IMG/VR virus record: IMGVR_UViG_3300037882_002051
Coordinates: 1 to 35,741 of that record
Strand: one strand, 5' to 3'
DNA length: 35,741 nt
From: a virus
The translations under genes and the position numbers were made by a program. Shown here piece after piece: positions 13,319 through 20,751 of the stretch (positions within the stretch are counted from its first letter, which is position 1; each line of letters begins with the position of its first letter). Under the pieces are notes generated by a model. It made no database searches, was not told the origin of the DNA, and saw only the letters and a program-made list of their open reading frames with translations.

Positions 13319-13635
13319 GAGGGATCATCGGCGGCGTGGAGAGGGAGGATGGGCTTGTTTTTGAGGGCGTTGATGTCGTTGTGAATGTCGTAGGCCCATT
13401 GCTGGAAGGCTTTGCGGGTGGTGATCGCCGGCGGTCGAGTGGCGAGGTGCTGCTGCCAGTTTTCGGTGCAGGCGCAGGTGCTATGAAGGGTGCCTGCGGT
13501 GAGTCCGTCTTCAAAGGCGACGAGGAAGGTCCGCAGGATGGCCTGCTCTCGATCGCTGAGAGGGCCGGGAGGAAGGCCGGCGGCGAAGGTGTGCAGGAGC
13601 TTCCAGAGGGCGTGGGCAGTAGGGGGGAGGATCAT
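13315..13635 (-). CDS. Erv1/ALR-like sulfhydryl oxidase fold candidate (106 aa)
   Basis: The spacing and residues follow the Erv/ALR flavoprotein family. Trp11 and His15 occur in ALWKLLHTFAAGLP; Cys54 and Cys56 in STCACTENW; then LATRPPAITTRKAF, Trp80 in FQQWAYDI, His85-Asn86, Asn89 and a closing LKNKP. In Erv proteins these mark the FAD pocket (W..LH..A, W...HN.VN..L.K) and a redox CxxC. Here the dithiol is CxC, a one-residue deletion. The family oxidises thiols to disulfides using O2, and its length of about 100 residues fits. The neighbouring gene encodes a nine-cysteine protein. I have not aligned it to a database. A structural tail protein that has kept or mimics the helical bundle is the alternative. 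Confidence 0.55.
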   Translation of the reverse strand: MILPPTAHALWKLLHTFAAGLPPGPLSDREQAILRTFLVAFEDGLTAGTLHSTCACTENWQQHLATRPPAITTRKAFQQWAYDIHNDINALKNKPILPLHAADDPS

Positions 13636-13647
13636 AGGGAGGGTGAG

Positions 13648-14433
13648 CTAGATTTCGATGGAGACCATGCCTTGGCCGGAGGTGATGCGTTTGCCGGGAT
13701 CAGCGACCCATTCGAGGGTGTAAACGCCGGGGGCGTTGATGTTGAGGCTGCGGTAGTTTTGGACGGTGCCGCCGCCACCGAGGGTGGTGACGGCATCCTG
13801 CCACTCGATGAGGAAGGGGCGCACTTCTCCGGCGACTTCGATGTCGAGCTGGGCTTTGAGGTAATTGGCTCCGCCAATGTTCCGCTGGTCTTGACCGACG
13901 AGGCCGGAGATGATGTTGGGGGTGCTTTGGCTGAAGGGTCCCCAGGTGCCGCCGCTCATGATGGCGGAGCTGACGGCGATGCCGGCGAGGGCGGACTGGG
14001 AGACGCCGCCGCTACCCACCCAGGAGATGGGATCGTCTTCCATGGTGCAGGGGGGCGGATTATCGCAGACCTCGGGGGCGGGGCATTCCCCGCTGCCTTC
14101 GGTGGTGCCTTCATCACAAAACTCATTGGTGGGGATGTTGAGCGGGCTGGGGGCGCTGATGGTGGTGGTGAGGGTGCAACTTTCGACGGTGGCCCCATCC
14201 TGCTTCCATTTGCGCGTCCAGGTGCCGGTGATGGTGGCGAAGTAGGCGGATTCTTGCCCGGAATCGTAGGACTGGATATTGATGCCGCAGGTCTTGGCGC
14301 TGCCGGACCATGTGGTGAGACGATAACGAACCCAGGGCCGGAAATTGCAGCACTGGGAGGGCATGCACCAAAAGGGAACGGCTGGCGGGGCCGAGTCCCC
14401 AAAGCTGAAACCTGTCAGACGACGCAAGGGCAT
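13648..14433 (-). CDS. Cysteine-rich tail-region protein (261 aa)
   Basis: A secreted-looking or virion-surface type protein with nine cysteines: Cys23, Cys28 and Cys29 near the N-terminus (FWCMPSQCCNF), single cysteines in AKTCGIN and VESCTLT, and a cluster in FCDEG, ECPAPEVCDNPPPCTM. The C-terminal half is beta-rich (AQLDIEVAGEVRPFLIEWQD and YTLEWVADPGKRITSG). No family is recognised. The cluster of cysteines in Pro/Glu-rich sequence suggests disulfides or metal binding. It is directly upstream of the Erv-like gene, making it the obvious substrate candidate if that protein is an oxidase. Confidence 0.65.
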   Translation of the reverse strand: MPLRRLTGFSFGDSAPPAVPFWCMPSQCCNFRPWVRYRLTTWSGSAKTCGINIQSYDSGQESAYFATITGTWTRKWKQDGATVESCTLTTTISAPSPLNIPTNEFCDEGTTEGSGECPAPEVCDNPPPCTMEDDPISWVGSGGVSQSALAGIAVSSAIMSGGTWGPFSQSTPNIISGLVGQDQRNIGGANYLKAQLDIEVAGEVRPFLIEWQDAVTTLGGGGTVQNYRSLNINAPGVYTLEWVADPGKRITSGQGMVSIEI

Positions 14434-14434
14434 A

Positions 14435-15022
14435 TCAATTCCGGGTGAGGGTGAGCTGCGTGGTATCGGCCGCTGTATTGCAAAGCGTGGCGGATTGGGA
14501 GCCGTTGAGCTGCGGCTGGGTGTAAACCCCGGCGGTGCATTCGATGAGCTGGTGACGCTTCACGGTCTCGGATTCCGTAGGCGCGGCGTTTTCGATGGTG
14601 ACGCTGGTGAGGCTGCGGGAGGTGAGATAACCGTGGAGATCTTTGACGATGGTGAAGGTCATCTTGAGCCAGTAAGTATGATTCCCACTGGAGGGGAAGG
14701 CGACGGCGCTGCCGATGGGGCTGAGGGGGCTGCCGCTGTAGGTGGGGACGATGCCGCCGATGCTGCCGGGGGTCATCTTGTAATCATCCCGAATGCCCCA
14801 GATGACGGTGGGATTGACGACACCGGCCGCCGTCGTGGTGGGCGTTTTGATGAGCAGGCCATTTCCACCCACAGCGCGAGCACGCTCGGTGCCTTCGATC
14901 TCGACATCAAGGCCGAGCTGCTCCGCGAGCTGCTCGACGACTTTCTTGAATTCATCCATCAAGACGACGCCCTTGCGGTCGGAGATGCGGATTTTTTTTC
15001 GCTTGGGATTGCTGAAAGCCAT
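14435..15022 (-). CDS. Tail-region protein, unknown function (195 aa)
   Basis: A protein with a basic start (MAFSNPKRKKIRISDRKG), an acidic helix (MDEFKKVVEQLAEQLGLDVE) and then a beta-rich body (NHTYWLKMTFTIVKDLHGY; TESETVKRHQLIECTAGVYT). I use ATG 15022 in place of an upstream in-frame codon at 15040, because it is the start that leaves the leader free; it follows a TTTGATC plus C-run leader. The body looks like a minor tail or baseplate component. No family is recognised. Confidence 0.6.
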   Translation of the reverse strand: MAFSNPKRKKIRISDRKGVVLMDEFKKVVEQLAEQLGLDVEIEGTERARAVGGNGLLIKTPTTTAAGVVNPTVIWGIRDDYKMTPGSIGGIVPTYSGSPLSPIGSAVAFPSSGNHTYWLKMTFTIVKDLHGYLTSRSLTSVTIENAAPTESETVKRHQLIECTAGVYTQPQLNGSQSATLCNTAADTTQLTLTRN

Positions 15023-15036
15023 GGCGGGGGGGGGGA

Positions 15037-15255
15037 TCAAAGGCGAAACTGAGCAGGCAGCGCATCCCCTTGATCGATGATGGTGAGGCCACGCACGCGT
15101 TCATTGGTTTCAGGATTGTCATCGGCGGCGCATTGAGAGGCGCTCCATTCTTCGATGGCGGTTTTCACGGCGGCATGCGTGAGGTAGGGCAGTCGGGGAT
15201 TGCCGAGCTGGCCGGTGGCATCGTTGCCGTGGATGAGATTGATGTAAGCGAACAT
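15037..15255 (-). CDS. Small tail-region protein (72 aa)
   Basis: A short soluble protein: MFAYINLIHGNDATGQLGN, then a helix (LTHAAVKTAIEEWSASQC) and RVRGLTIIDQGDALPAQFRL. It lies 3 nt from its upstream neighbour and ends just before the next start. No family is recognised; it may be a small tail accessory protein. Confidence 0.6.
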   Translation of the reverse strand: MFAYINLIHGNDATGQLGNPRLPYLTHAAVKTAIEEWSASQCAADDNPETNERVRGLTIIDQGDALPAQFRL

Positions 15256-15258
15256 GGT

Positions 15259-16662
15259 TTATTCTCCGGGGGTGGTATCACGCTGATGACCGATGACGAC
15301 GCTGGTGAGGTAGAGCGGCTGACCTGGGAGCTGCTTCGAGTTCACATTCATGAGCCTCCAGCCAGCGGGAAAGTGGATGGTGTCAGCGCTACCGTAGAGG
15401 CCGATGGTGCTGACGGCCGGGGCATTGGTAGGAATCCACAAGGTGCCGTTGCCGAGCATCCAGGTGGGAGGCGGCTGGGTGGAGACATAGGTGAGCGTAA
15501 GAGCCGTCTGCGGCAGATCGAAATCGACCTTGCCGTCCAGCGAGGCCGTGTTGGTGGTGGTCTGCTGAAGCTCATCATCCTTCTCTCCATACATGACGGG
15601 GCTGATGATGATGGCGGCCGTGAAATCCCCAATGCTCAAAGCCTGCGCGGTGGCGCTGATTTGTCGATCGACGGGCTTGCTGGTGCCTTTGGCGAAGTCG
15701 AGGCCCTGGAACTGGAGATCGAGGTGATAGTATCCGGTGAGGCCGAGGGCTTCCGCCTCCTCACATCCGCGTGCGGCGGTGTGATTGAGTTCCGTGATCC
15801 ACATGAGCTCCATGCCCTTCATGATGGGCCGCAGGGTGCCGCCGGTGCCATCGCTACTAATGGGAAGGAGCGGAACGAGGGTGCTGTAGCCATAGATGTC
15901 GCTGGTGAAATCAATGGCGGCTCCACCGAGCGTGGCGGCGAGCTTCAGTGTGTTCGTGGTGGCATCTCGAACGTAATAGGTCGTGAAGGTGCTCAGGCCT
16001 GCGCCGCCTTTGAGGATGGGGCAGATGACGGGTGTGCCATCGGCCTGCCCGTGGGCATTGCTGGTAATGACATCGGTGCCATGGACGCCGGTGATGTATT
16101 TGGTGCTGGCGGGATCGGCGATGCGGAAGGTATCCGCCCCGGTGCGATGGATGAGATACTTTGTGCCACTGACTGCGCCACCAAAGCCGCTCTCAAATTC
16201 CAAGATGCCGAGCTGGCCGCTGACGAGGCCATGCGTGACGCAGGTGAAGGTCTCATCATCGGCCTCCGCGCTGACGGTGAGCGCGGCTTTTTCCAATTGC
16301 GCTCCACGCTGCCACTTCGCGTCGAGTGGATCATCGGTGTAAACGCCTAGCGCCGTGGTATCCCATCCCACCGAGGGCAGGGCGTGCTGGCGGCCGAGGA
16401 TGAGGTAAGGGGAGTCATCGGCGATGCCTTCGCAATCGAGTCGGATGTCGTAGGCGACATCCGGGATCTCTTCGTCGGGATCAATGCCCACGATGCGCAT
16501 GCGCGGCCAATCGGGCGGGGCTTCACCGAGTTTGAACTGAACCCTCGAAGGGGCCTGCCAGCGCTGTTTGAGGGTATGCACCTCCTGCGAGCGCATGGCG
16601 GGCACATCGGGGGCGGAGCGGAAGAGGACTTCGCCGTAGAGCTGAGTTTCGGTGTAGGGCAT
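15259..16662 (-). CDS. Minor tail protein with two 'HGL' beta repeats (467 aa)
   Basis: A structural protein between the tape measure and distal tail genes, so likely a distal-tail or baseplate component. Residues 138-185 and 195-260 contain two copies of a repeat common in phage virion proteins: TCVTHGLVSGQ, then KYLIHRTGADTFRIAD, and SNAHGQADGTP, then TTYYVRDATTNTLKLA. The same repeat occurs in the putative tail tube protein at 21965-22657. The C-terminal region (GYYHLDLQFQGLDFAKGTSK and later SVVIGHQRD) is beta-rich. ATG 16662 has a C-rich leader and no Shine-Dalgarno. Confidence 0.7.
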   Translation of the reverse strand: MPYTETQLYGEVLFRSAPDVPAMRSQEVHTLKQRWQAPSRVQFKLGEAPPDWPRMRIVGIDPDEEIPDVAYDIRLDCEGIADDSPYLILGRQHALPSVGWDTTALGVYTDDPLDAKWQRGAQLEKAALTVSAEADDETFTCVTHGLVSGQLGILEFESGFGGAVSGTKYLIHRTGADTFRIADPASTKYITGVHGTDVITSNAHGQADGTPVICPILKGGAGLSTFTTYYVRDATTNTLKLAATLGGAAIDFTSDIYGYSTLVPLLPISSDGTGGTLRPIMKGMELMWITELNHTAARGCEEAEALGLTGYYHLDLQFQGLDFAKGTSKPVDRQISATAQALSIGDFTAAIIISPVMYGEKDDELQQTTTNTASLDGKVDFDLPQTALTLTYVSTQPPPTWMLGNGTLWIPTNAPAVSTIGLYGSADTIHFPAGWRLMNVNSKQLPGQPLYLTSVVIGHQRDTTPGE

Positions 16663-16670
16663 GGCGGAGG

Positions 16671-16700
16671 AATGAGGAAACCAGAATGCGGAAGGACGAA
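16671..16700 (+). repeat. AATGACGAAACC dispersed repeat, variant copy
   Basis: AATGAGGAAACCAGAATG followed by CGGAAGGACGAA, a variant of the core seen at 2871-2888. It fills the 43-bp gap between the tape measure and the minor tail gene; no hairpin precedes it. Confidence 0.75.
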
Positions 16701-16705
16701 GGGGA

Positions 16706-18547
16706 TCAGCCCACGAGGAAGTTCAGGGCATCTCGCATTTGCATGAAGATCTCGATCTCTTTGGTGCCGAGATTGACGGTGGAGGAGGCTTTGGCGGAGG
16801 CGGCGTCCTGCTTGGCGGCGTTGGTGGTTTGCAGGGCGGAGACAGGAGCCATGCCGCGCTGCTGGAGCTGCTGCCACTGGCCTGCGCCGCGCTGGAGCAT
16901 CTCCCAATCACTGGCGGTCTGCTGATTGCGGAAGTGCTGGTCGAGTCCGCCCATCATACGAGCCTTTCCAGCTCGCTGAGAGGGATGCGTCCAGCCTGCC
17001 TGCCGATCCGCTTCGGTGAACATCCGGGCCTTGGTGCTGCGCTTCCCATCGCCATCCATTCCCATGGCGGCTCGCATGGCATCGCGCTGGCGGGCGAGCA
17101 TGAGGCTCTGCTGCTCGCTGTAGCCGGTGGCCTGCTGGATCTGCAAGGCCTCGCGGGCGATGCGGAGGCGGCGTTCCTCGATCTCGGCCATGTTTTCTTT
17201 GCCAGCGGCGCGAAGCTGGTCGATGCGGATCTCCGCGGCGAGTTCGTTTTTGGCGCGGTTTTGAGCGGCCTGCTCTTTGTCCGTGCGCTCCTGCTCGGTC
17301 TTCATCTGCTCAAGCTGGCGGGCGATGGCCTCGGCCTCTTGCTTGCGTTTGGCCTGCGCTTGCGTGGCCATGTTGTCGGAGAGCTGTTTGATCTGCTGCT
17401 GCAGCTCCAGGGCCTTTTTGTATTCCTCAACGGGCGCGGCGTGCTTGGCACCGGCAGCGAGGCCCGCGAGATCGGACACGCCATTGATGGCAGTGCCCGT
17501 GTGCCGCACACGAGCGGCCGCGAGCACATCTTCGAGCTTGCTCTTGAGGGCAGCCAGGCGCTGCGCATCCGGCAGCATGCTCTCCGCGATGCCAGCGGCT
17601 TCGGTTTTGAGATCGCGGAGCTTGGCCGCGGTTTCTTGAGCGGCCTTCGGATCGGTGACCTCAAGGCCAGAGAGTCGGCTCTTGGCGGTGGCGTCCTGTG
17701 CGAGGCGTGCTCTGACTTCATCGGGGAGATCCATGCCCTGGAGGCGCTGAATCTCGCGTTGCAGCTCAAGCTGGCGCTGGAGGCTGGCTGCGGCTTTGTC
17801 TTGGCCGCCAGCCTTCAGCTCCGCGATGCGTAGCTCTTTGGCGGACATATCGAGCAGGGCCTGCTGGATGGATGCGAGGGCATTGGCCTTTTGCACGGCG
17901 AGGGCATTGGCGGCTGTCTCACGATCCGATACGGACGGGCCTCCGAACAAGGCCGTGATGCGTGCCATGATGCCGCTGGCTCCGCTGTTGAGGCCTTCGA
18001 TCTCTTTGTAAGCACTGCTGACGCCACCTTTCACCTCGGCAAAGAAAGCAGCGATCTCCGTGGAGGAACCCGCGAGGCTGGCCTTCATGCGAGTGCCAAA
18101 GGAATCCGCATCGGCCTTCATGGCTTCGAAGGCTTCTTTGGATTTTTCAGCCATGGTGTAGAAGGCACCGCCGATGGCGAGCACGCCACCGAGGACGGCT
18201 CCACCCGTGCCAAAGGCACCGAGGATCTGCGAGCCCTGCTGAGCGAGCACGATGCTAGCCTTTGTGCCCATCTGCAACTGAACGGCAATGTCCTGCGCCT
18301 GCATGGCGACGCCACCGAGCTGGATGCCACGGGAGGCACCGCGAAGGTTGTTCATCTCACGGGTAAAGGAGGCCATGTTGGCCTTGTGGCGGCCCCAGGT
18401 CTCATCGCTGCCGAGGATCACTTTGGAGATGCCACCTCCGCTACTGAGACCATCGCGGAACTTCTGCGCCTCAGCTTTTGCCTTGGCGAGCTGCTGCTGA
18501 TACTGGGCGATCTCCAGCCTGAGAGAGGCTTCGATGGAATTGCTCAT
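16706..18547 (-). CDS. Tape measure protein (613 aa)
   Basis: Sets tail length and is ejected with the DNA. The N-terminus (IEASLRLEIAQYQQQLAKAK) starts a long helical region. Residues about 70-130 hold the motif common to lambda-like tape measures (AQDIAVQLQMGTKASIVLAQ, then QGSQILGAFGTGGAVLGGVL) with a hydrophobic stretch. Residues 250-480 are charged coiled coil (QIKQLSDNMATQAQAKRKQE). ATG 18547 overlaps the upstream TGA (ATGA); the frame is open to 18637, but that part shadows the neighbour. At roughly 1.5 angstrom per residue this length predicts a tail near 90 nm, an inference from other siphoviruses. Confidence 0.9.
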   Translation of the reverse strand: MSNSIEASLRLEIAQYQQQLAKAKAEAQKFRDGLSSGGGISKVILGSDETWGRHKANMASFTREMNNLRGASRGIQLGGVAMQAQDIAVQLQMGTKASIVLAQQGSQILGAFGTGGAVLGGVLAIGGAFYTMAEKSKEAFEAMKADADSFGTRMKASLAGSSTEIAAFFAEVKGGVSSAYKEIEGLNSGASGIMARITALFGGPSVSDRETAANALAVQKANALASIQQALLDMSAKELRIAELKAGGQDKAAASLQRQLELQREIQRLQGMDLPDEVRARLAQDATAKSRLSGLEVTDPKAAQETAAKLRDLKTEAAGIAESMLPDAQRLAALKSKLEDVLAAARVRHTGTAINGVSDLAGLAAGAKHAAPVEEYKKALELQQQIKQLSDNMATQAQAKRKQEAEAIARQLEQMKTEQERTDKEQAAQNRAKNELAAEIRIDQLRAAGKENMAEIEERRLRIAREALQIQQATGYSEQQSLMLARQRDAMRAAMGMDGDGKRSTKARMFTEADRQAGWTHPSQRAGKARMMGGLDQHFRNQQTASDWEMLQRGAGQWQQLQQRGMAPVSALQTTNAAKQDAASAKASSTVNLGTKEIEIFMQMRDALNFLVG

Positions 18548-19308
18548 GATTTTTTCATGCCGCTGCCGGCGGCGATTTTTTCGAGGTAGTTCTCCCAGTT
18601 CTTCTGCATGCGATCCGCGCGGATCTGCATGGCCCATTGAATGCGGCGCTGGATGTCCTTCACTTGGCGAGCGTAAGCGACCTCATTGGTCATCGTGATC
18701 TCAATGGCTCCGGTGCTGATATCCACCTTGAGGCGGCCGGGCGCATCATGCTTGCTGGTGCCGTAGGGCAGTCCTTTCACACCCAGGGCGTTGAGGGCAT
18801 CCTGCCAGCCCGAGGCAAGCCACCAGATATTCTCCTGTTCCATCTGGATATACAGCTCCAGCTCCTTGGGATCAGAAACGAAGAAGCGGAAATTGCGAGC
18901 ACGACGCCGGAAGTTTTTCCGATGATGAACTCCGGCGTCAAAGGGAGCGATGATGCTACCCGTGGTGCTGCGGAGGAGATCGGAGGCCTCGCGGATCTCG
19001 CCGCGTTTGTAGTAACCCCAGAAGGCATCCGCCTGGCCGTCGTGCTGCGGAAGCAGGTCGTAGGCTTCCCCCGGCGTGCCATAGAGGCTGCGAATATCCG
19101 CTGCCACTTTGGTTTTGGCGTGCGTTTCAGCGGAGCGGCCCGTGGTGCCCGCATGTGCAGGCGGCGTGTAAGCCGCGACGTTTTTAAAGACGATACGAGC
19201 TTCTGATTTGAGCACTTCCACCGCCGCCCGTTTGCTGGTCATGAGCACACGCTGCAAAGCTGCTTCGTGGGCAGTGGAGCGAACGTGGAAGCCATCGGTG
19301 AGAGACAT
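18544..19308 (-). CDS. Tail protein between chaperone and tape measure (254 aa)
   Basis: Unrecognised. It is basic and helical: SKRAAVEVLKSEARIVFKNV at the start, a central KNFRRRARNFRFFVSDPKEL, and a C-terminal KDIQRRIQWAMQIRADRMQK. The phrase GGRL-like KVDISTGAIEITMTNEVAYA near residue 200 resembles the 'minor tail protein/HK97 gp10' style strand pair that ends in a YA.. motif. It sits where lambda has no gene (between GT and H), so it may be a tail completion or terminator protein displaced from the usual place. ATG 19308 follows a TTTGACAC motif at the upstream stop. Confidence 0.6.
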   Translation of the reverse strand: MSLTDGFHVRSTAHEAALQRVLMTSKRAAVEVLKSEARIVFKNVAAYTPPAHAGTTGRSAETHAKTKVAADIRSLYGTPGEAYDLLPQHDGQADAFWGYYKRGEIREASDLLRSTTGSIIAPFDAGVHHRKNFRRRARNFRFFVSDPKELELYIQMEQENIWWLASGWQDALNALGVKGLPYGTSKHDAPGRLKVDISTGAIEITMTNEVAYARQVKDIQRRIQWAMQIRADRMQKNWENYLEKIAAGSGMKKS

Positions 19309-19338
19309 AGGGATCGGCGGGACGATGGAAGGCGAGTG

Positions 19339-20120
19339 TCAAAGATCGATGTGCTTCATCCAGGGCTTACTCTTGCGCAGAGCGCGGGCTTTGAGCATCG
19401 TGCGACCGATGGCGGAGAGGCGGGGATCAGGCCAGATGTAAACCTCTCCATGGAGGATGCCGGCGGCGTGGATGAGTGACCAGCCACGGGCGAGGGAGAT
19501 GGGACCCCACTCCAACTCGCGAAAGGACGTGCCAGGCAAGGCCCGTGCGAGGAGCGCATCATACTGCGACTCCGGCACAGGCTCGGCTAGTTTCCCGCTT
19601 GGCCGCTCCCACGGGGGCCGCCAGAAACGCGGAGCTGAGGCACGAGCTTCCGATGCTCGGTGAGGATGCGGCGGGCGAGATCACAGGCGGCCTCGATCTC
19701 TTCCGGGAGGATGTTTTCTTCGGCCCAGGCTTCGATGGCATCGAGCAGGCGGGCGGGATGTGCCCGCAGATGAAACCATTGATCCTGCGGGACAGCGGCG
19801 ATGTAGAGCACCTTGGCGGCCGCTGGCAGATAGAGATCGTAATTGACCACCTCCGCGAAGGTCAGCGTGGAGTCTGGCTCCTGAGCCTTGAGCTGGTCAA
19901 AGCGGGCCCGGAGCTGCTCCAGATCTTCGAGATCGCCCCCAGGCACATCGAGCGCGGTGATGCGAGCAAAGAGGCGCTGGCGGCCTGCATTCCAAGGCTC
20001 CAGAGAGATGGCACGCCAGGCGTGCGATTCGGAGCCGAGGACGGTCTGGCGGCGCTTTTCAGCGGCAGCGAGGGCAAAGGCGGCGTGGTCGGAGGATGGG
20101 TCGTCGGTGGGGGCTTGCAT
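19339..20120 (-). CDS. Tail assembly chaperone, frameshifted long form (G/GT type, 260 aa)
   Basis: The predicted fusion of the 177-residue zero-frame product (19587-20120) with 83 residues read in the -1 frame. The zero frame ends GCG GGA AAC TAG, so the heptamer G GGA AAC (plus strand 19590-19596) is in the correct X XXY YYZ phase and sits right against the stop. After slipping, translation continues CTA GCC GAG CCT to a TGA at 19341-19339. The downstream part (EPVPESQYDALLARALPGTS ... KPWMKHIDL) has no good start of its own. In lambda the equivalent G and GT proteins coat the tape measure during tail assembly; lambda's slip site is GGGAAAG. The frameshift is predicted, not shown. Confidence 0.75.
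19587..20120 (-). CDS. Tail assembly chaperone, short form (G type, 177 aa)
   Basis: The zero-frame product that ends at TAG 19589-19587. It is an acidic, helical protein (AAFALAAAEKRRQTVLGSES; DLEDLEQLRARFDQLKAQEP) with a second helical half (LPEEIEAACDLARRILTEHR), typical of tail chaperones. Most ribosomes would stop here and a minority make the long form. The gene lies two genes before the tape measure. ATG 20120 has a CCCTCCTCCC leader and no Shine-Dalgarno. Confidence 0.75.
   Translation of the reverse strand: MQAPTDDPSSDHAAFALAAAEKRRQTVLGSESHAWRAISLEPWNAGRQRLFARITALDVPGGDLEDLEQLRARFDQLKAQEPDSTLTFAEVVNYDLYLPAAAKVLYIAAVPQDQWFHLRAHPARLLDAIEAWAEENILPEEIEAACDLARRILTEHRKLVPQLRVSGGPRGSGQAGN
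19590..19596 (-). promoter_or_regulatory. Predicted -1 ribosomal frameshift site G GGA AAC
   Basis: A canonical slippery heptamer in zero-frame phase immediately before a TAG stop. The -1 frame is open for 83 more codons. Downstream sequence is GC-rich and could fold (GCCGAGCC / GTGCCGG segments), but I cannot fold it here. Confidence 0.75.
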
Positions 20121-20188
20121 GGGAGGAGGGATTTATGATTTATGATTTATGACTTATGATTTCAGCGAGGTTGGAGATTGGTGATGGC
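20121..20188. repeat. ATTTATGATT word repeat in gap
   Basis: About five near-tandem copies of GATTTATG (20130-20162), much AT-richer than the flanks. A related ATTTATGATTT word lies at 20411-20421 in the next gap. No gene is seen. Confidence 0.7.
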
Positions 20189-20407
20189 TCAGCGCAGTGT
20201 TTCGTTTCGACCTAGCTCCATGGCTGGTATCCAGTGCTTTCCATCTTCACTGACGGAGGGGATGAACACACGAATTCCCCGCTCCGTGCGAATAAAGATG
20301 CGAGTCTCTTCCTCTTCGCGCATCCGAACACGAGCCTTCCCATCTGGGAAACCTTGGAGCGGCAGCGGTTCAGGCACAGACGGAGCGCCACAGACGATGA
20401 TTGGCAT
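20189..20407 (-). CDS. Small protein, unknown function (72 aa)
   Basis: A short beta-rich protein: MPIIVCGAPSVPEPLPLQGF, then VRMREEEETRIFIRTERGIR and VFIPSVSEDGKHWIPAMEL. It lies between the tail chaperone and a 99-aa gene, with word-repeat sequence on both sides. There is no overlap or strong ribosome binding site, so support is modest; the codon pattern resembles its neighbours. Confidence 0.5.
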   Translation of the reverse strand: MPIIVCGAPSVPEPLPLQGFPDGKARVRMREEEETRIFIRTERGIRVFIPSVSEDGKHWIPAMELGRNETLR

Positions 20408-20430
20408 AAATTGATTTATGATTTGGGATT

Positions 20431-20730
20431 TCAGCGGAGTTGCATGCCGGCGGCGGTGAGGAGACCTTGGAAAGCATCGCGGGTTTGTTTTTGATGGGCG
20501 AGGACACCGGCCTCGAAGATGGACATGACGATGCTGTGAGGCGCTTGACTTCGGTGAATACTGAAACCGTGACTAGGCGTGCCGGGATAGGCGTCAGGAG
20601 GCGTGCTGACTTCAATGACCTCAGTGACGGGAGAATAGCTATCGACTTGATAATCGAGGCTGATAAGCACGTTGATCAGTTCAGCGTCGAAGCGTGCGTC
20701 TTGAAGGAGCTGGATGTCATCGGCTTTCAT
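20431..20730 (-). CDS. Small structural-region protein (99 aa)
   Basis: A soluble protein with a helical start (ADDIQLLQDARFDAELINVL), a polar middle rich in Pro and Ser and a helical end (SIVMSIFEAGVLAHQKQTRD). No family is recognised. By position it could be a tail-tube accessory or head-tail connector. The ATG follows a C-rich leader without a Shine-Dalgarno. Confidence 0.6.
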   Translation of the reverse strand: MKADDIQLLQDARFDAELINVLISLDYQVDSYSPVTEVIEVSTPPDAYPGTPSHGFSIHRSQAPHSIVMSIFEAGVLAHQKQTRDAFQGLLTAAGMQLR

Positions 20731-20751
20731 GGGATGGGCGGGAAAGGTAGC

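Noticed and set aside
13336-14448. Long open plus-strand frame (370 codons) and similar ones at 15070-16350, 16739-17833, 20815-21726, 28106-29137
   Set aside because: They mirror real minus-strand genes with recognisable proteins or ATGA overlaps. They arise from the high GC content and have no family features.
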